A stretch of DNA of 64,000 bases from Phenylobacterium sp. (GTDB lineage: Bacteria; Pseudomonadota; Alphaproteobacteria; Caulobacterales; Caulobacteraceae). The notes below the pieces were generated by a model. It searched no databases. It had not been told where the DNA came from and worked only from the letters and a program-made list of their open reading frames with translations. Every line of letters starts with the position of its first letter. Positions within the stretch are counted from its first letter, which is position 1. Of the stretch, positions 1-8,666 are shown piece after piece. The position numbers and the translations under genes were made by a program. The stretch lies in assembly GCA_004799545.1 (NCBI GenBank), contig SSMU01000005.1, positions 310,001 through 374,000 on the forward strand, read 5' to 3'.

Positions 1-682
1 GGTCGCCGTCCTTGATCAGGGTGAAGACCACGTCCTGGCCGTTCAGCGCATTGGCCAGCTCCAACGCATGGCGCCAGGGGACGTCGGGGTCGGCGCCGCC
101 CTGCAGGATGCGCACCGACGCCTCGATCGGCACGGGGCCGGGCAGGATCGACCAGCGGGCGCCGTCCTCCAGCAGGGCGCGGGTGATCGGATAGGGCTCG
201 CCGTACTCTGAGGGCCTGAGCCAGACGCCGTCCCGCGCCAGGTCGGCGTGGCCCTCCGCGGGGATGCCGGGCGTCATCAGCTTCTCGGTGAAGTCGGGGG
301 CCGGGGCGACCAGCGCCAGGGCCTTCACCCGCTCCGGCGCGGCCATGGCGACCAGGCAGGCGAGCCAGCCGCCCATGGAGGAGCCGACCAGCACGGCCGG
401 GCCCTCGACCAACTCGGCCAAGACCGCCAGCGCGTCCGCCCGCCAGCGGGTGATCGTGCCCTTCGCGAAGTCCCCGGAGGACTCGCCGTGCCCCAAATAG
501 TCGAAGCGGATGTAGGCGCGGCCCGCCGTCAGCGCCCAATCGGCCAGCGCCTGGGCCTTGGTCCCGGCCATGTCCGACTTGAAGCCGCCCAGCCAGACGA
601 CGGTCGGTTCCGCGCCTTCCACCCGCCGCCAGGCCAGCCGCTCGCCGTCGGGCCGTTCCAGAAAGCCGCTGGTCTCGCTCAT
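1..682 (-). CDS. Alpha/beta hydrolase, C-terminus cut by window edge
   Basis: The gene runs leftward from an ATG at 682 and is still open at base 1, so about 227 residues are visible and the C-terminus is missing. The protein begins MSETSGFLERPDGERLAW. It has the alpha/beta hydrolase core: a strand followed by FDYLGHGESSGDF, and the nucleophile elbow VGSSMGGW, whose second serine is the likely catalytic residue. A later segment (LQGGADPDVPW) resembles the strand carrying the acid residue; the catalytic histidine would lie outside the window. The order of motifs is like ABHD10-type thioesterases/esterases, but the substrate cannot be read from sequence. It is divergent from the glycosyltransferase at 773, with about 90 bases between them. 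Confidence 0.85.
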   Translation of the reverse strand, partial: MSETSGFLERPDGERLAWRRVEGAEPTVVWLGGFKSDMAGTKAQALADWALTAGRAYIRFDYLGHGESSGDFAKGTITRWRADALAVLAELVEGPAVLVGSSMGGWLACLVAMAAPERVKALALVAPAPDFTEKLMTPGIPAEGHADLARDGVWLRPSEYGEPYPITRALLEDGARWSILPGPVPIEASVRILQGGADPDVPWRHALELANALNGQDVVFTLIKDGD

Positions 683-772
683 CGCCCGGTCTTAGCCCGC
701 GGCGCGGCGCCCGTCAGCCCAGGGCGGTCCGGGGCGGGTTTACGACTCGCCCATTCGGCGTATGCAGATGCG

Positions 773-1936
773 GTGGCCCTACCTCCCGACTTCACCTTGC
801 TTCAGGTCGTCCCCGAACTGGAAACCGGCGGGGCCGAACAGACCACGATCGATGTGGCGCGCGCGGTGATCGCGGCTGGCGGCAAGGCCCTGGTGGCGAC
901 CCGCGGCGGACGCATGACCGCCCGGCTGGTGGCCGACGGCGCCCGCCTGGCCCAGATGCCGGTCAACACCAAGAACCCGCTGACCATGCTGGGCAACGCC
1001 GCCCGCCTGGTCGCGCTGATCCGCCAGGAGAAGGTGAGCCTGGTGCACGTCCGCTCCCGCGCCCCGGCCTTCGCCGCGCTCTGGGCGGCGCGGGCCACCA
1101 AGACGCCCTTCGTGACCACCTACCACGGCATCTACAGCGCCCGGGGCGGGCTGAAGCGCTGGTACAACGCGGTGATGACCCGCGGCGACCTGGTGATCGC
1201 CAATTCCGACTACACCCGCGCCCACATCCTGGCCGAGCACCCGGTGGATCCGGACAAGGTGGTGGCCATCCCGCGCGGCGTCGATTTCGACCGCTTCAAC
1301 CCCTCCTGGGTGACGCCGGACCGGGTGGAGGCCATGCGCCGGGACTGGGGCCTGGCGGCGGACGACCGCCGCACCGCCTTCGTGCTGGCCGCCCGCCTGA
1401 CCCGGCCGAAAGGGCACCTGACGGTGATCGCCGCGGCCGCGGCCCTGAAAGCGCAAGGCCGTTCCGACTTCGTGGTGGTGTTCGTGGGCGACGACCAGGG
1501 GCGGACGGAGTTCCATCAGCAGGTCGCCCGCGCCATCGCCGACGCCGGCCTCGACGAGGTGGTCCACATCGAAGGCCATTGCGACGACATGCCGGCCGCC
1601 TACCTGGCCGGCGAGGTGGCGCTCGCGGCCCGCACCACGCCGGAGGCCTTCGGCCGCACGGCGGTCGAGCCGCAGGCCATGGGCCGCCCGGTGATCGCCT
1701 CCGACGACGGCGGCATGACCGAGACCGTGGTCGATGGGGTGACCGGCTGGCTGGTCCCGCCGGGCGACGCCGAGGCCTGGGCCAAGGCCATGGCCCGGGC
1801 CATCGACCTGGGCCCCGGCGGGCGACGGGAGATGGGCCAGGCCGGCATGACCCGCGCCCGTCAGCTCTATCGGGTCGAGACCATGTGCGCCGCGACCCTG
1901 GAGGTTTACGAACGGGTTCTGGAGGCCCACGCCTGA
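773..1936 (+). CDS. Glycosyltransferase family 4 (GT-B fold)
   Basis: A 387-residue GT4-type sugar transferase, probably acting at the inner membrane on lipopolysaccharide core or another surface glycan. The N-terminal Rossmann half opens with VVPELETGGAEQTTIDVA, the acceptor-side glycine-rich loop of GT4 enzymes. The C-terminal half has the donor-binding E-x7-E region (EAFGRTAVEPQAMGRPVIA) and the usual VDGVTGWLVPPGD tail. The reading frame stays open far upstream. I chose the GTG at 773 because homology-like sequence starts just after it; the start is the least certain part. Its stop overlaps the next start in TGATG, so it is translationally coupled to the GT9 gene. Exact sugar and acceptor are unknown. 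Confidence 0.88.
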   Translation: MALPPDFTLLQVVPELETGGAEQTTIDVARAVIAAGGKALVATRGGRMTARLVADGARLAQMPVNTKNPLTMLGNAARLVALIRQEKVSLVHVRSRAPAFAALWAARATKTPFVTTYHGIYSARGGLKRWYNAVMTRGDLVIANSDYTRAHILAEHPVDPDKVVAIPRGVDFDRFNPSWVTPDRVEAMRRDWGLAADDRRTAFVLAARLTRPKGHLTVIAAAAALKAQGRSDFVVVFVGDDQGRTEFHQQVARAIADAGLDEVVHIEGHCDDMPAAYLAGEVALAARTTPEAFGRTAVEPQAMGRPVIASDDGGMTETVVDGVTGWLVPPGDAEAWAKAMARAIDLGPGGRREMGQAGMTRARQLYRVETMCAATLEVYERVLEAHA

Positions 1937-2925
1937 TGGCCAAACGCGGCGTCGAGAAGATCCTGGTCATCAAGCTGTCAGCGCTGGGCGACTTCGTCCT
2001 GGCGCTGGCCGCCATGAAGAAGATCCGCGAGGCGCACCGCAAGGCGCACATCACCCTGCTGACCACCCCGCCGTTCGAGCACCTGGCGAAATCCAGCCCC
2101 TATTTCAACCTCGTCTTCACCGACGGGCGGCCGGAGACCTTCGGCCAGTGGACGGCGCTCCGGAAACGGCTGCGGGGCGCCAACTACGACCGGGTCTACG
2201 ATCTGCAGACCTCGTCGCACTCCAACCGGCTGTTCCATCTGCTGCGGCCGGGTCCGCCGGCCTGGTCGGGGATCGCGATGGGCGCCACCCTGCCGCACCG
2301 GAACACGCTGCGCGACAGCATGCACACCCTGGAGCGCCAGGCCGACCAGCTGATGTACGCCGGCATCTGGCCCGACGCCCCCACCGCGCCCGGGACCGCG
2401 CCTGCGCCGGACATCTCCTGGATCTGGAAGGACCAGACGCGCGAGCGGCCGGTGTCCGGCGGCATCAAGCCCCGGCCCTATGTGATGTTCGTGCCCGGCG
2501 GCTCCTCGCACCGGCCGGAGAAACGCTGGCCGGTGGAGAACTACGCCGAGCTGGCCCGCATCCTCTACGCCCGCGGCTATGACATCGTGATCGTCGGCGG
2601 GGCCCAGGAGACGCCGCTCGCCCACGCCATCCAGCGGGTGGCGCCCCGGGCCCGCGACCTCACCGGCCGCACCGACTTCGCCCGCATCGCGGTGCTGGGC
2701 GCGCGCGCGGCCCTGGCGGTCGGCAACGACACCGGCCCGCTGCACCTGGTCGCCGCCGCCGGCGCCCCCACCCTGGTGCTGTTCTCCAGCGCCTCGGATC
2801 CGGCCCTGACGTCGCCCAGGGGCAAGGTCACCACCCTGCAGGTGGAGCGGCTCTCGGAGCTGCCTGTGGCAAAGGTGGCGCAGGCGGCGTCCTCTTTGCT
2901 GTCGCAGACCGCCGGCGCGGCTTGA
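1936..2925 (+). CDS. Glycosyltransferase family 9 (heptosyltransferase-like)
   Basis: A 329-residue GT9 protein of the ADP-heptose:LPS heptosyltransferase type. It starts with the family signature [19 protein letters not shown] and carries the C-terminal donor-site block [19 protein letters not shown]. The middle has [21 protein letters not shown], also typical. It begins at an ATG overlapping the stop of the GT4 gene, so the two probably form one operon for lipopolysaccharide core or related surface sugar assembly. Family assignment is firm. Which residue it transfers is inferred only from the family and its partner gene. Confidence 0.9.
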   Translation: MAKRGVEKILVIKLSALGDFVLALAAMKKIREAHRKAHITLLTTPPFEHLAKSSPYFNLVFTDGRPETFGQWTALRKRLRGANYDRVYDLQTSSHSNRLFHLLRPGPPAWSGIAMGATLPHRNTLRDSMHTLERQADQLMYAGIWPDAPTAPGTAPAPDISWIWKDQTRERPVSGGIKPRPYVMFVPGGSSHRPEKRWPVENYAELARILYARGYDIVIVGGAQETPLAHAIQRVAPRARDLTGRTDFARIAVLGARAALAVGNDTGPLHLVAAAGAPTLVLFSSASDPALTSPRGKVTTLQVERLSELPVAKVAQAASSLLSQTAGAA

Positions 2926-3007
2926 TAGAGCAGGCCCCCTCCGCCATATTGACCTGAAGCGACCGGAGCGCCTTTGGCGCCCGGCGTTTTGCGTTGAAAC
3001 AACAATC

Positions 3008-3022
3008 GGAGCCTCGCCTATT
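3008..3022 (+). promoter_or_regulatory. Ribosome binding site and ATT start of infC
   Basis: GGAG at 3008-3011 sits 8 bases before an ATT at 3020, ideal spacing. The later in-frame ATG at 3032 would be 20 bases from this site and has no other good site. This favours the rare AUU start known for infC in other bacteria. Confidence 0.6.
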
Positions 3023-3553
3023 CGCCGCCCCATGCAAGCGCCGCCCGTCAAAGACGGTCCGCGCATGAACGAAGACATCCGCGTCCCCCGCGTCCTGCTC
3101 ATCGACCAGAACGGTGAGAAACAGGGCGTGATGCCCACCTCCGCCGCCATCGAAGCGGCCGAAGAGGCGGGCCTCGATCTCGTGGAGATCGTCCCCAACG
3201 CGGATCCGCCCGTTTGCAAGATCCTGGACTACGGCAAGTTCAAGTTCCAGGAGCAGAAGAAGAAGAACGAGGCGCGCAAGCGGCAGAAGGTGGTGGAGAT
3301 CAAGGAGATCAAGCTCCGCCCGAACATCGACATCCATGACTACGAAGTGAAGCAGCGGGCGATGAACCGCTTCTTCGAAGAAGGCGACAAGGTGAAGGTC
3401 ACCCTGCGCTTCCGCGGCCGTGAGCTGGCCCACCCCGAGCTCGGCATGAAGCTCCTGCAGAAGGTGCGCGCCGACTTCGACCCGATCGCCAAGTGCGAAT
3501 ACGAGCCGCGCATGGAAGGCCGCCAGATGATCATGATCCTGGCGCCTCGGTGA
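3020..3553 (+). CDS. infC: Translation initiation factor IF-3
   Basis: IF-3 binds the 30S subunit, keeps it apart from 50S and checks start-codon/initiator-tRNA pairing. The N-terminal domain ([19 protein letters not shown]), the lysine-rich linker near the middle ([16 protein letters not shown]) and the C-terminal RNA-binding domain ([18 protein letters not shown]) are all complete. From the ATG at 3032 the protein is 173 residues. I prefer an ATT start 12 bases upstream, giving 177 residues beginning (M)RRPMQAPP, because a GGAG lies 8 bases before it and rhizobial IF-3 proteins begin MRRPF. IF-3 discriminates against AUU, so this start would allow autoregulation, as established in E. coli. 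rpmI and rplT do not follow; a palindromic repeat does. Confidence 0.95.
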   Translation: MRRPMQAPPVKDGPRMNEDIRVPRVLLIDQNGEKQGVMPTSAAIEAAEEAGLDLVEIVPNADPPVCKILDYGKFKFQEQKKKNEARKRQKVVEIKEIKLRPNIDIHDYEVKQRAMNRFFEEGDKVKVTLRFRGRELAHPELGMKLLQKVRADFDPIAKCEYEPRMEGRQMIMILAPR

Positions 3554-3574
3554 GCGTCAGTCTTCAATAGAGCC

Positions 3575-3671
3575 GTCATGGCCGGGCTTGTCCCGGCCAC
3601 CCATGAACACCGTGATTGCAAGGCCGGCGCCGCCTGCGATCATGGGTCCCCGGGACAAGCCCGGGCATGAC
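3575..3671. repeat. Intergenic palindromic repeat with 31-base arms
   Basis: Two arms of 31 bases (3575-3605 and 3641-3671), beginning gtcatggccgggcttg and ending caagcccgggcatgac, are inverted copies with three differences. They could form a long hairpin between infC and the lactamase gene. Elements of this gtcatg...catgac style are common dispersed repeats in alphaproteobacterial intergenic DNA (known in general, not checked here). Confidence 0.8.
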
Positions 3672-3687
3672 GAAAATGGGGGAAGCT

Positions 3688-4548
3688 ATGCGACTATTTC
3701 AGCTTGCGGCTGCCGTCGCTGCGTTCAGCTTCGCGATCTCCCCCGCCATCGCCGCCCCGCACGACAACGACCCCGTCCCGCCGTTCAAGATCGGCGAGGG
3801 GCTCTATTACGTCGGCGCCTCGGACATCACCTCGTTCCTGTTCGTCAGCAAGGCAGGGATGATCCTCATCGACGGCGGCTACGAGAGCACCGCGCCGCAG
3901 ATCCTGGCCAATATCCGCACCCTCGGCTTCGACCCGCACCGGGTGAAGGTGCTGCTCTCCACCCACGGCCACTTGGACCACGCCGGCGGCCTCGCCCAGC
4001 TGAAGCGCGAGACCGGCGCCGAGCTCTACGCCAGCGCCGAGGACGGCGCCCTGATGGACCGTGGCGGCAAGGCCGATTTCGGCCTGGGGGACGCCGCCGC
4101 CTACCCGCCGGTGACGCCGGACCGCGGCGTGGTCGACGGCCAGAAGATCAGCCTGGGCGGCTGGACGCTCACCGCCCACCTGACGCCCGGCCACACCCGC
4201 GGCTGCACCACCTGGACCTTCCCGGTGACCGTGGCTGGCCAGGTCCGCCAGGGCCTGCTGCTGTGCTCCAACTCGGTGCTGCCCATGTATCGGCTGGCCG
4301 GCAAGGAATCCTATCCCGGCATCGCCGCTGACTACGAGAAGAGCTACGGCTTCTGGCGCAGCGCGCCCTGCGAGGTCTTCCTCGGCAGCCACGGCATCTT
4401 CTTCAACCTCACCGCCAAGCGCCAGGCCCTGGCCGCCGGCAAGGCCGACGCCTTCGTCGATCCGGAGGGTTGCAGGGCCTGGTTCGACAAGGGCTACGCC
4501 GCCTTCCACGCCGAGCTCGCCCGGCAGCAGGCGGCCGCCAAGCCCTAG
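3688..4548 (+). CDS. Subclass B3-type metallo-beta-lactamase
   Basis: A 286-residue secreted MBL-fold hydrolase. A signal peptide (MRLFQLAAAVAAFSFAISPAIAA) directs it to the periplasm. The zinc ligands of subclass B3 beta-lactamases are all present: H93, H95, D97 and H98 in THGHLDHAGG, H169 in TPGHTRG and H235 in LGSHG. No Cys stands in place of the B1/B2 ligand. Caulobacter is known to encode a chromosomal B3 enzyme (CAU-1), so this is probably an intrinsic beta-lactamase able to hydrolyse penicillins and carbapenems. Another secreted MBL hydrolase cannot be excluded. The start at 3688 has GGGGGAAG just upstream. The gene end overlaps the convergent AlkD-like gene by 4 bases. Confidence 0.85.
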   Translation: MRLFQLAAAVAAFSFAISPAIAAPHDNDPVPPFKIGEGLYYVGASDITSFLFVSKAGMILIDGGYESTAPQILANIRTLGFDPHRVKVLLSTHGHLDHAGGLAQLKRETGAELYASAEDGALMDRGGKADFGLGDAAAYPPVTPDRGVVDGQKISLGGWTLTAHLTPGHTRGCTTWTFPVTVAGQVRQGLLLCSNSVLPMYRLAGKESYPGIAADYEKSYGFWRSAPCEVFLGSHGIFFNLTAKRQALAAGKADAFVDPEGCRAWFDKGYAAFHAELARQQAAAKP

Positions 4549-5195
4549 GCTGTCGTCATCCGGCGGGGCGCCTTCAGTCCCGTCGCCAGCTTGTGACGCA
4601 CCTCCCGCTTCACCCGTGCGCCCAGCGCCGCGTCATGGCGCGCGAGGAAGCCGCGCACCGCGTCCGGCTGGCGCTTGGAAAGCTCGCGCAGCGCCCAGGA
4701 CAGCGCCTTCTCCACCATGTCGTCCCGGTCCGCGACGTGGCGCTCGCACACAGCCAGGACGCGGGCCGCGTCCCCCGCCCGGCCGAGCGGCACAGTGGCC
4801 ACCAGCGACAGCCGCCGCCGCCAGCGGTCGGGCGAGACGGACCACCGCGCGATCAGCCCATCGTCCACCAGCCCCGCCCGCCAAGCCGGCCCGGCCAGGA
4901 TCATGCCGAAGGCGTCGACGCTCTCCCAGGCCGCGAGCCCCTCGGCCATCGCCTCGAGGTCGGCGGCGGTGAGGTTGGCGAAGGCGCCCGGGTGCGCCGC
5001 GATCAGCTCGTAGCCGATCCAGCCCAGGCCCTGGTCGAAGATCGCCGCCCGGGCGACCGCGCGCACCTCATCGGCTGAGGCCCGGCGCAGCTCGCGGCTC
5101 GCCGCCTGGCGCACGCCGCGCATCGGCTGGGTGGAGCGCTGGGGCAGCGCGCGGACCTGCGCGGCGATCTGGGCGGCTCGAACCTGTGGCTCCAA
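4545..5195 (-). CDS. AlkD-like DNA alkylation repair protein (HEAT-like)
   Basis: A 216-residue, all-helical, arginine-rich protein resembling the AlkC/AlkD family of DNA glycosylases, which grip alkylated DNA with HEAT-like repeats. Visible cues are ARAAIFDQGLGWIGYELI near residue 50, a WxxxxDxFG motif (WESVDAFGMIL) and the segment MVEKALSWALRELSKRQPD, typical of the late helices in AlkD proteins. It has no signal or membrane segment, so it is cytoplasmic. It converges with the beta-lactamase gene. Family assignment is good, but AlkD-like proteins vary in whether they are active enzymes, so the repair role is an inference. Confidence 0.75.
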   Translation of the reverse strand: MEPQVRAAQIAAQVRALPQRSTQPMRGVRQAASRELRRASADEVRAVARAAIFDQGLGWIGYELIAAHPGAFANLTAADLEAMAEGLAAWESVDAFGMILAGPAWRAGLVDDGLIARWSVSPDRWRRRLSLVATVPLGRAGDAARVLAVCERHVADRDDMVEKALSWALRELSKRQPDAVRGFLARHDAALGARVKREVRHKLATGLKAPRRMTTA

Positions 5196-5264
5196 ACGCG
5201 CGCTCCGGCTTTGTCGGCGCCGGCGCCTTGCCGCCGGACGCCGGGCAGATTACCAGCCTTCACC

Positions 5265-6497
5265 ATGTCCGACACTGCGTCGCGGGAGGCGTCGCCGCCT
5301 CCCATGGCGGCGCCGTCGTTGATCGCGGTCATCTTCATCAACATGCTGGGCTTCGGGATCATCGTCCCGTTGTTGCCCTTCTATGCCAAGTCGATGAACG
5401 CGGCGCCCTGGCAGATCAGCCTGATCTTCTCGGCCTACGCGATCGGCGGCTTCTTCGGCGAGCCCTTCTGGGGCCGGCTCTCCGACCGTTACGGCCGCAA
5501 GCCGCTGCTGATCTCCACCATCTGCGGCAACTGCCTCTGCTACCTGGCCCTGGCCTTCGCGCCCAATGTGGCGGCGGCCTTCACCATCCGCTTGCTGGGC
5601 GGGCTGGCGAGCGGCAACGGGGCGGTGATCCAGGGCTATATCGCCGACGTCACCCCGCCGGAGCGGCGGGCGCGGATGCTGTCGCGGCAGGGCGCGGCCT
5701 GGAACGTCGGGATGATCGTCGGCCCGGCGGTCGGCGGCGCCTTCGCCCACACCGACATCGGGCCGATCGGCTTCCGCATCCCGCTGTTCATCGCCGCCGG
5801 CCTGTCGGCCCTGGCGGTCACCGGGATCATCCTGTTCATCCGCGAGAGCAAGGTGCGCGACCAGTCGATCACCCAGCGGCCCAGCCGCTGGTCGGCGGTG
5901 GGCGAGGCGGTGACCCATCCGGTGATCGGCCGGCTGATGCTGCTGACCTTCCTGGTGGGCTTCGCCTTCACCGGCATCGAGTCGACCTTCGGCCTGTGGG
6001 GCCAGGCGCGGTTCGGCTGGGGCCCGCGGCAGATCAGCATCTGCTTCGCCGCCGTCGGCGTGGTCGCCTCGCTCACCCAGTTCTTCGTCACCGGCCCCCT
6101 GTCGGAGCGGTTCGGCGAGGGCCGCATGCTGGCCATCGGCATGGGGGTGACCGCGCTCGGCTCGGCCCTGCAGCCGTTCTCCACCGGCCTGGTCATGACC
6201 ACCGGCCTGATGTGCGTCACCGCCATCGGCCAGTCGGTGGCCTGGCCTAATGTCGGCGCCCTGATCTCGCGCACCGCCGACCCGCACCGCCAGGGCCAGA
6301 TCCTCGGCCTCAACAACGCCGCCGGCGCCTTCGCCCGCTTCGTGGGGCCGCTGTGCGCGGGCCTGACCTTCGCCGGCCTCAGCATCAACGCGCCCTTCTG
6401 GCAGGGGGCGGCGATCGTCGCCCCGGCCATCCTGCTGGCCGCCAGCGCCGCGCGCCGGGCCCCGCCCCGCTACGTCCAGGGACATGCGGGCCTATGA
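5265..6497 (+). CDS. MFS transporter, DHA1/TetA-like (first of tandem pair)
   Basis: A 410-residue major facilitator protein with about 12 membrane helices, probably a proton-driven drug or metabolite exporter in the inner membrane. The first helix reads FINMLGFGIIVPLLPFYAKS. The loop between helices 2 and 3 carries the MFS motif A, GRLSDRYGRKPLLI. A motif C-like GMIVGPAVGGAFA follows in helix 5. I start it at the ATG at 5265 because the reading frame upstream encodes low-complexity sequence. It overlaps the next gene by ATGA and is clearly a paralogue of it. The substrate is unknown. Confidence 0.9.
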   Translation: MSDTASREASPPPMAAPSLIAVIFINMLGFGIIVPLLPFYAKSMNAAPWQISLIFSAYAIGGFFGEPFWGRLSDRYGRKPLLISTICGNCLCYLALAFAPNVAAAFTIRLLGGLASGNGAVIQGYIADVTPPERRARMLSRQGAAWNVGMIVGPAVGGAFAHTDIGPIGFRIPLFIAAGLSALAVTGIILFIRESKVRDQSITQRPSRWSAVGEAVTHPVIGRLMLLTFLVGFAFTGIESTFGLWGQARFGWGPRQISICFAAVGVVASLTQFFVTGPLSERFGEGRMLAIGMGVTALGSALQPFSTGLVMTTGLMCVTAIGQSVAWPNVGALISRTADPHRQGQILGLNNAAGAFARFVGPLCAGLTFAGLSINAPFWQGAAIVAPAILLAASAARRAPPRYVQGHAGL

Positions 6498-7699
6498 GCA
6501 CCGCCTTCGAAACCCCGGGCGAGGAACGCCGCGCCCTGATCGTGCTCTTGGCCGTGATCTTCCTGATGATCGCCGGCTTTGGCCTGGTGATCCCCCTGCT
6601 GCCGTTCTTCGCCAAGGCCTTCCACGCCCCGGCCTGGCAGATCACCCTGCTGTTCTCCGCCTTCTCCGCCGGCCAGTTCCTGGCCGAGCCGTTCTGGGGC
6701 CGGATGTCCGACCGGATCGGCCGCAAGCCGGTGCTGATCATCACCATCTCCATGGTGGCGCTGAGCTACGCCGGCCTGGCGTTCGCGCCCAACATGGCCG
6801 TCGCCTTCGCCGTCCGGTTCGGCTGCGGCCTGTTCTCCGGCAACATCTCGACCTTGCAGGGCGCACTGGCCGACATCACCCCGCCGCAGCAGCGCGCGGC
6901 GCGGATGGGCGTCATGGGTTCGGCGTTCAGCGCGGGCTTCATGATCGGCCCTGCGATCGGCGGCCTGCTGGCCCAGCCCAGCCGCGGCGCGCTCGGCTTC
7001 CAGGCGCCGCTGCTGGTGGCGGCGGCCTTCTGCGTCGCCTCGGCGCTCGCGGTGGCGTTGTTCGTCCGCGAGACCAGCCCCAAGGCCCGCCACCAGCATC
7101 GCGAGCCCCGCGCCGCCCGCCTGCGCGAGGCCTTCGCCCATCCGGTGATCGGCCGGGTGATCGTGATCAGCTTCGTGGTGGTCTCCGGCTTCGCCGGCAT
7201 CGAGGCGACCTACGGCCTGTGGACCCAGGCCCGCTTCGGCTGGGGGCCGAAGGAGATCGGCCTGGCCTTCATGGTCATTGGCGCGCTCGGCGCCTTCTGC
7301 CAGGGCTGGCTGACCGGTCGGTTGGTCCGCCGCCACGGCGAGGCGCGGGTGCTGACCGCGGGCCTCGGCTTCATGTTCTTAGGGATGCTCACCCAGTACG
7401 CCTCGCCGGTCTGGCCGGTGGCCATGCTGGGCTTCGCCTTCGTCTGCCTCGGCCAGTCGATCTGCTTCCCGAACCTCACGGCGCTGATCTCCCAGGCTGC
7501 GCCGCCGGACCGCCAGGGGGAGATGCTCGGTCTGAACATGGCCTCCAACGCGCTGGCCAGGATCGGTGGCCCGATCTATGCGGGCCAGCTGTTCTCCCTG
7601 GTCTCGCCGGGCTCGCCGTTCCTGCTGACCGCCGTCCTGATCGTGCCGGCCACCTGGTTCGCCCTGCAGATCCGTAAGCTGCGGCCCAGTCCGGCCTAG
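6494..7699 (+). CDS. MFS transporter, DHA1/TetA-like (second of tandem pair)
   Basis: A 401-residue major facilitator protein, coupled to the previous gene by a 4-base overlap. It shares with it the opening helix (FGLVIPLLPFFAKAF), motif A (GRMSDRIGRKPVLI), FMIGPAIGGLLAQ in helix 5, and the central AFAHPVIGRVIVISFVV and TYGLWTQARFGWGPKEI segments. The same central blocks (THPVIGRLM, FGLWGQARFGWGP) occur in the first gene, so the pair arose by tandem duplication. Two half-related TetA-like proteins made together could work independently or as partners; the sequence does not say. The next gene is convergent, 11 bases away. Confidence 0.9.
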   Translation: MSTAFETPGEERRALIVLLAVIFLMIAGFGLVIPLLPFFAKAFHAPAWQITLLFSAFSAGQFLAEPFWGRMSDRIGRKPVLIITISMVALSYAGLAFAPNMAVAFAVRFGCGLFSGNISTLQGALADITPPQQRAARMGVMGSAFSAGFMIGPAIGGLLAQPSRGALGFQAPLLVAAAFCVASALAVALFVRETSPKARHQHREPRAARLREAFAHPVIGRVIVISFVVVSGFAGIEATYGLWTQARFGWGPKEIGLAFMVIGALGAFCQGWLTGRLVRRHGEARVLTAGLGFMFLGMLTQYASPVWPVAMLGFAFVCLGQSICFPNLTALISQAAPPDRQGEMLGLNMASNALARIGGPIYAGQLFSLVSPGSPFLLTAVLIVPATWFALQIRKLRPSPA

Positions 7700-7710
7700 T
7701 CCAGTCCGGC

Positions 7711-8655
7711 CTAGCCGATTGCGGCCTTCAGCGCCTGGGCGGTCTCCTTCGCCGCCGCCGTCACCGCCGGCGAGACGTCGGCCATGACGTAGAAATCGTG
7801 CGGCAGGCTCGGGTACTCCACGTGGCGCGCCACCACGCCCGCCGCCGTCAGCTTCGCGGCGTAGGCCGCGCCCTCGTCCTTCAGGCAGTCGTGGCCGGCG
7901 GTGACCACCAGGGCCGGCGCCGCGTTCGTCAGATCCTTGGCCTCGCCGGGGAACACCCGATGCGCCTGCGGATGGCCGGTCGCCGCCAGCAGCTTCTCGA
8001 ACCAGCGCATGGCCTCGAAAGAGAGGATTGGCCCGTCGAGGGTCTTGCGGGACTCCGTCTCCCAACCGCCCTGGGTCACCGGATAGAGCAGCAGCTGGAA
8101 GGCCAGCCGGTGGGCCGCATCGTCCTTCAGGTCCAGCGCCACCGAGGCCGCCAGGTTGCCGCCGGCGCTGTCGCCGCCCACCGCGATCCGGCGCGGATCG
8201 ACGCTGATGTCGGGGGCGTTGTCGAAGGCCCATTTGGTGGCCGCCAGCGCGTCGTCGTGGCCCTTCGGGAACGGGTTCTCCGGCGCGAGCCGATAATGCA
8301 CGGCCATCACCCGGCAGCCGCCCCACACCGCCATGCGCCGGCAGTGGCCGTCATGGGTGTCGAGGTCGCCGATCACCCAGCCGCCGCCGTGGAAATAGAC
8401 CAAGAGCCCCGACGGATCGCCGAGCCCCCGGGGCGTGTAGAGCCGCACTGGGATCTCGCCGTGCGGCCCGGGGATGGCGAAGTCGCGGACGTCCACGTCC
8501 TTCGGCGCGTTCTGGTCCTGCGCCTGGCGCTGGGCGACGTAGCCCGCCCGGACCATCTCCGGCGGCAGCTGGTCCAGCGGCGGCAGCGGGTTGGCCGCGG
8601 CCTCCTTCGCCTGGGCGTCGAAGAAGGAATAGAAGTCTGGGTCGATCAGGGACAT
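7711..8655 (-). CDS. HSL-family alpha/beta hydrolase (esterase/lipase)
   Basis: A 314-residue cytoplasmic esterase of the hormone-sensitive lipase (bacterial family IV, alpha/beta hydrolase 3) type. It has the oxyanion-hole motif YFHGGGWVIGD and the nucleophile elbow GGDSAGGNLA. The acid and histidine lie near AGHDCLKDEG and SLPHDFYVM. Length matches the family (about 300-320). The ATG at 8655 is preceded by AAAGGA on the coding strand. It is the last of three leftward genes, after SMP-30 and an aldehyde dehydrogenase, but is separated from the dehydrogenase by a 144-base repeat. The substrate is probably a short-chain ester. Confidence 0.9.
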   Translation of the reverse strand: MSLIDPDFYSFFDAQAKEAAANPLPPLDQLPPEMVRAGYVAQRQAQDQNAPKDVDVRDFAIPGPHGEIPVRLYTPRGLGDPSGLLVYFHGGGWVIGDLDTHDGHCRRMAVWGGCRVMAVHYRLAPENPFPKGHDDALAATKWAFDNAPDISVDPRRIAVGGDSAGGNLAASVALDLKDDAAHRLAFQLLLYPVTQGGWETESRKTLDGPILSFEAMRWFEKLLAATGHPQAHRVFPGEAKDLTNAAPALVVTAGHDCLKDEGAAYAAKLTAAGVVARHVEYPSLPHDFYVMADVSPAVTAAAKETAQALKAAIG

Positions 8656-8666
8656 TGCGCCATCCT

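Noticed and set aside
248..772. N-terminal extension of the GT4 gene back to 248
   Set aside because: This part lies opposite the alpha/beta hydrolase gene, has no GT-like sequence and would overlap it by over 400 bases.
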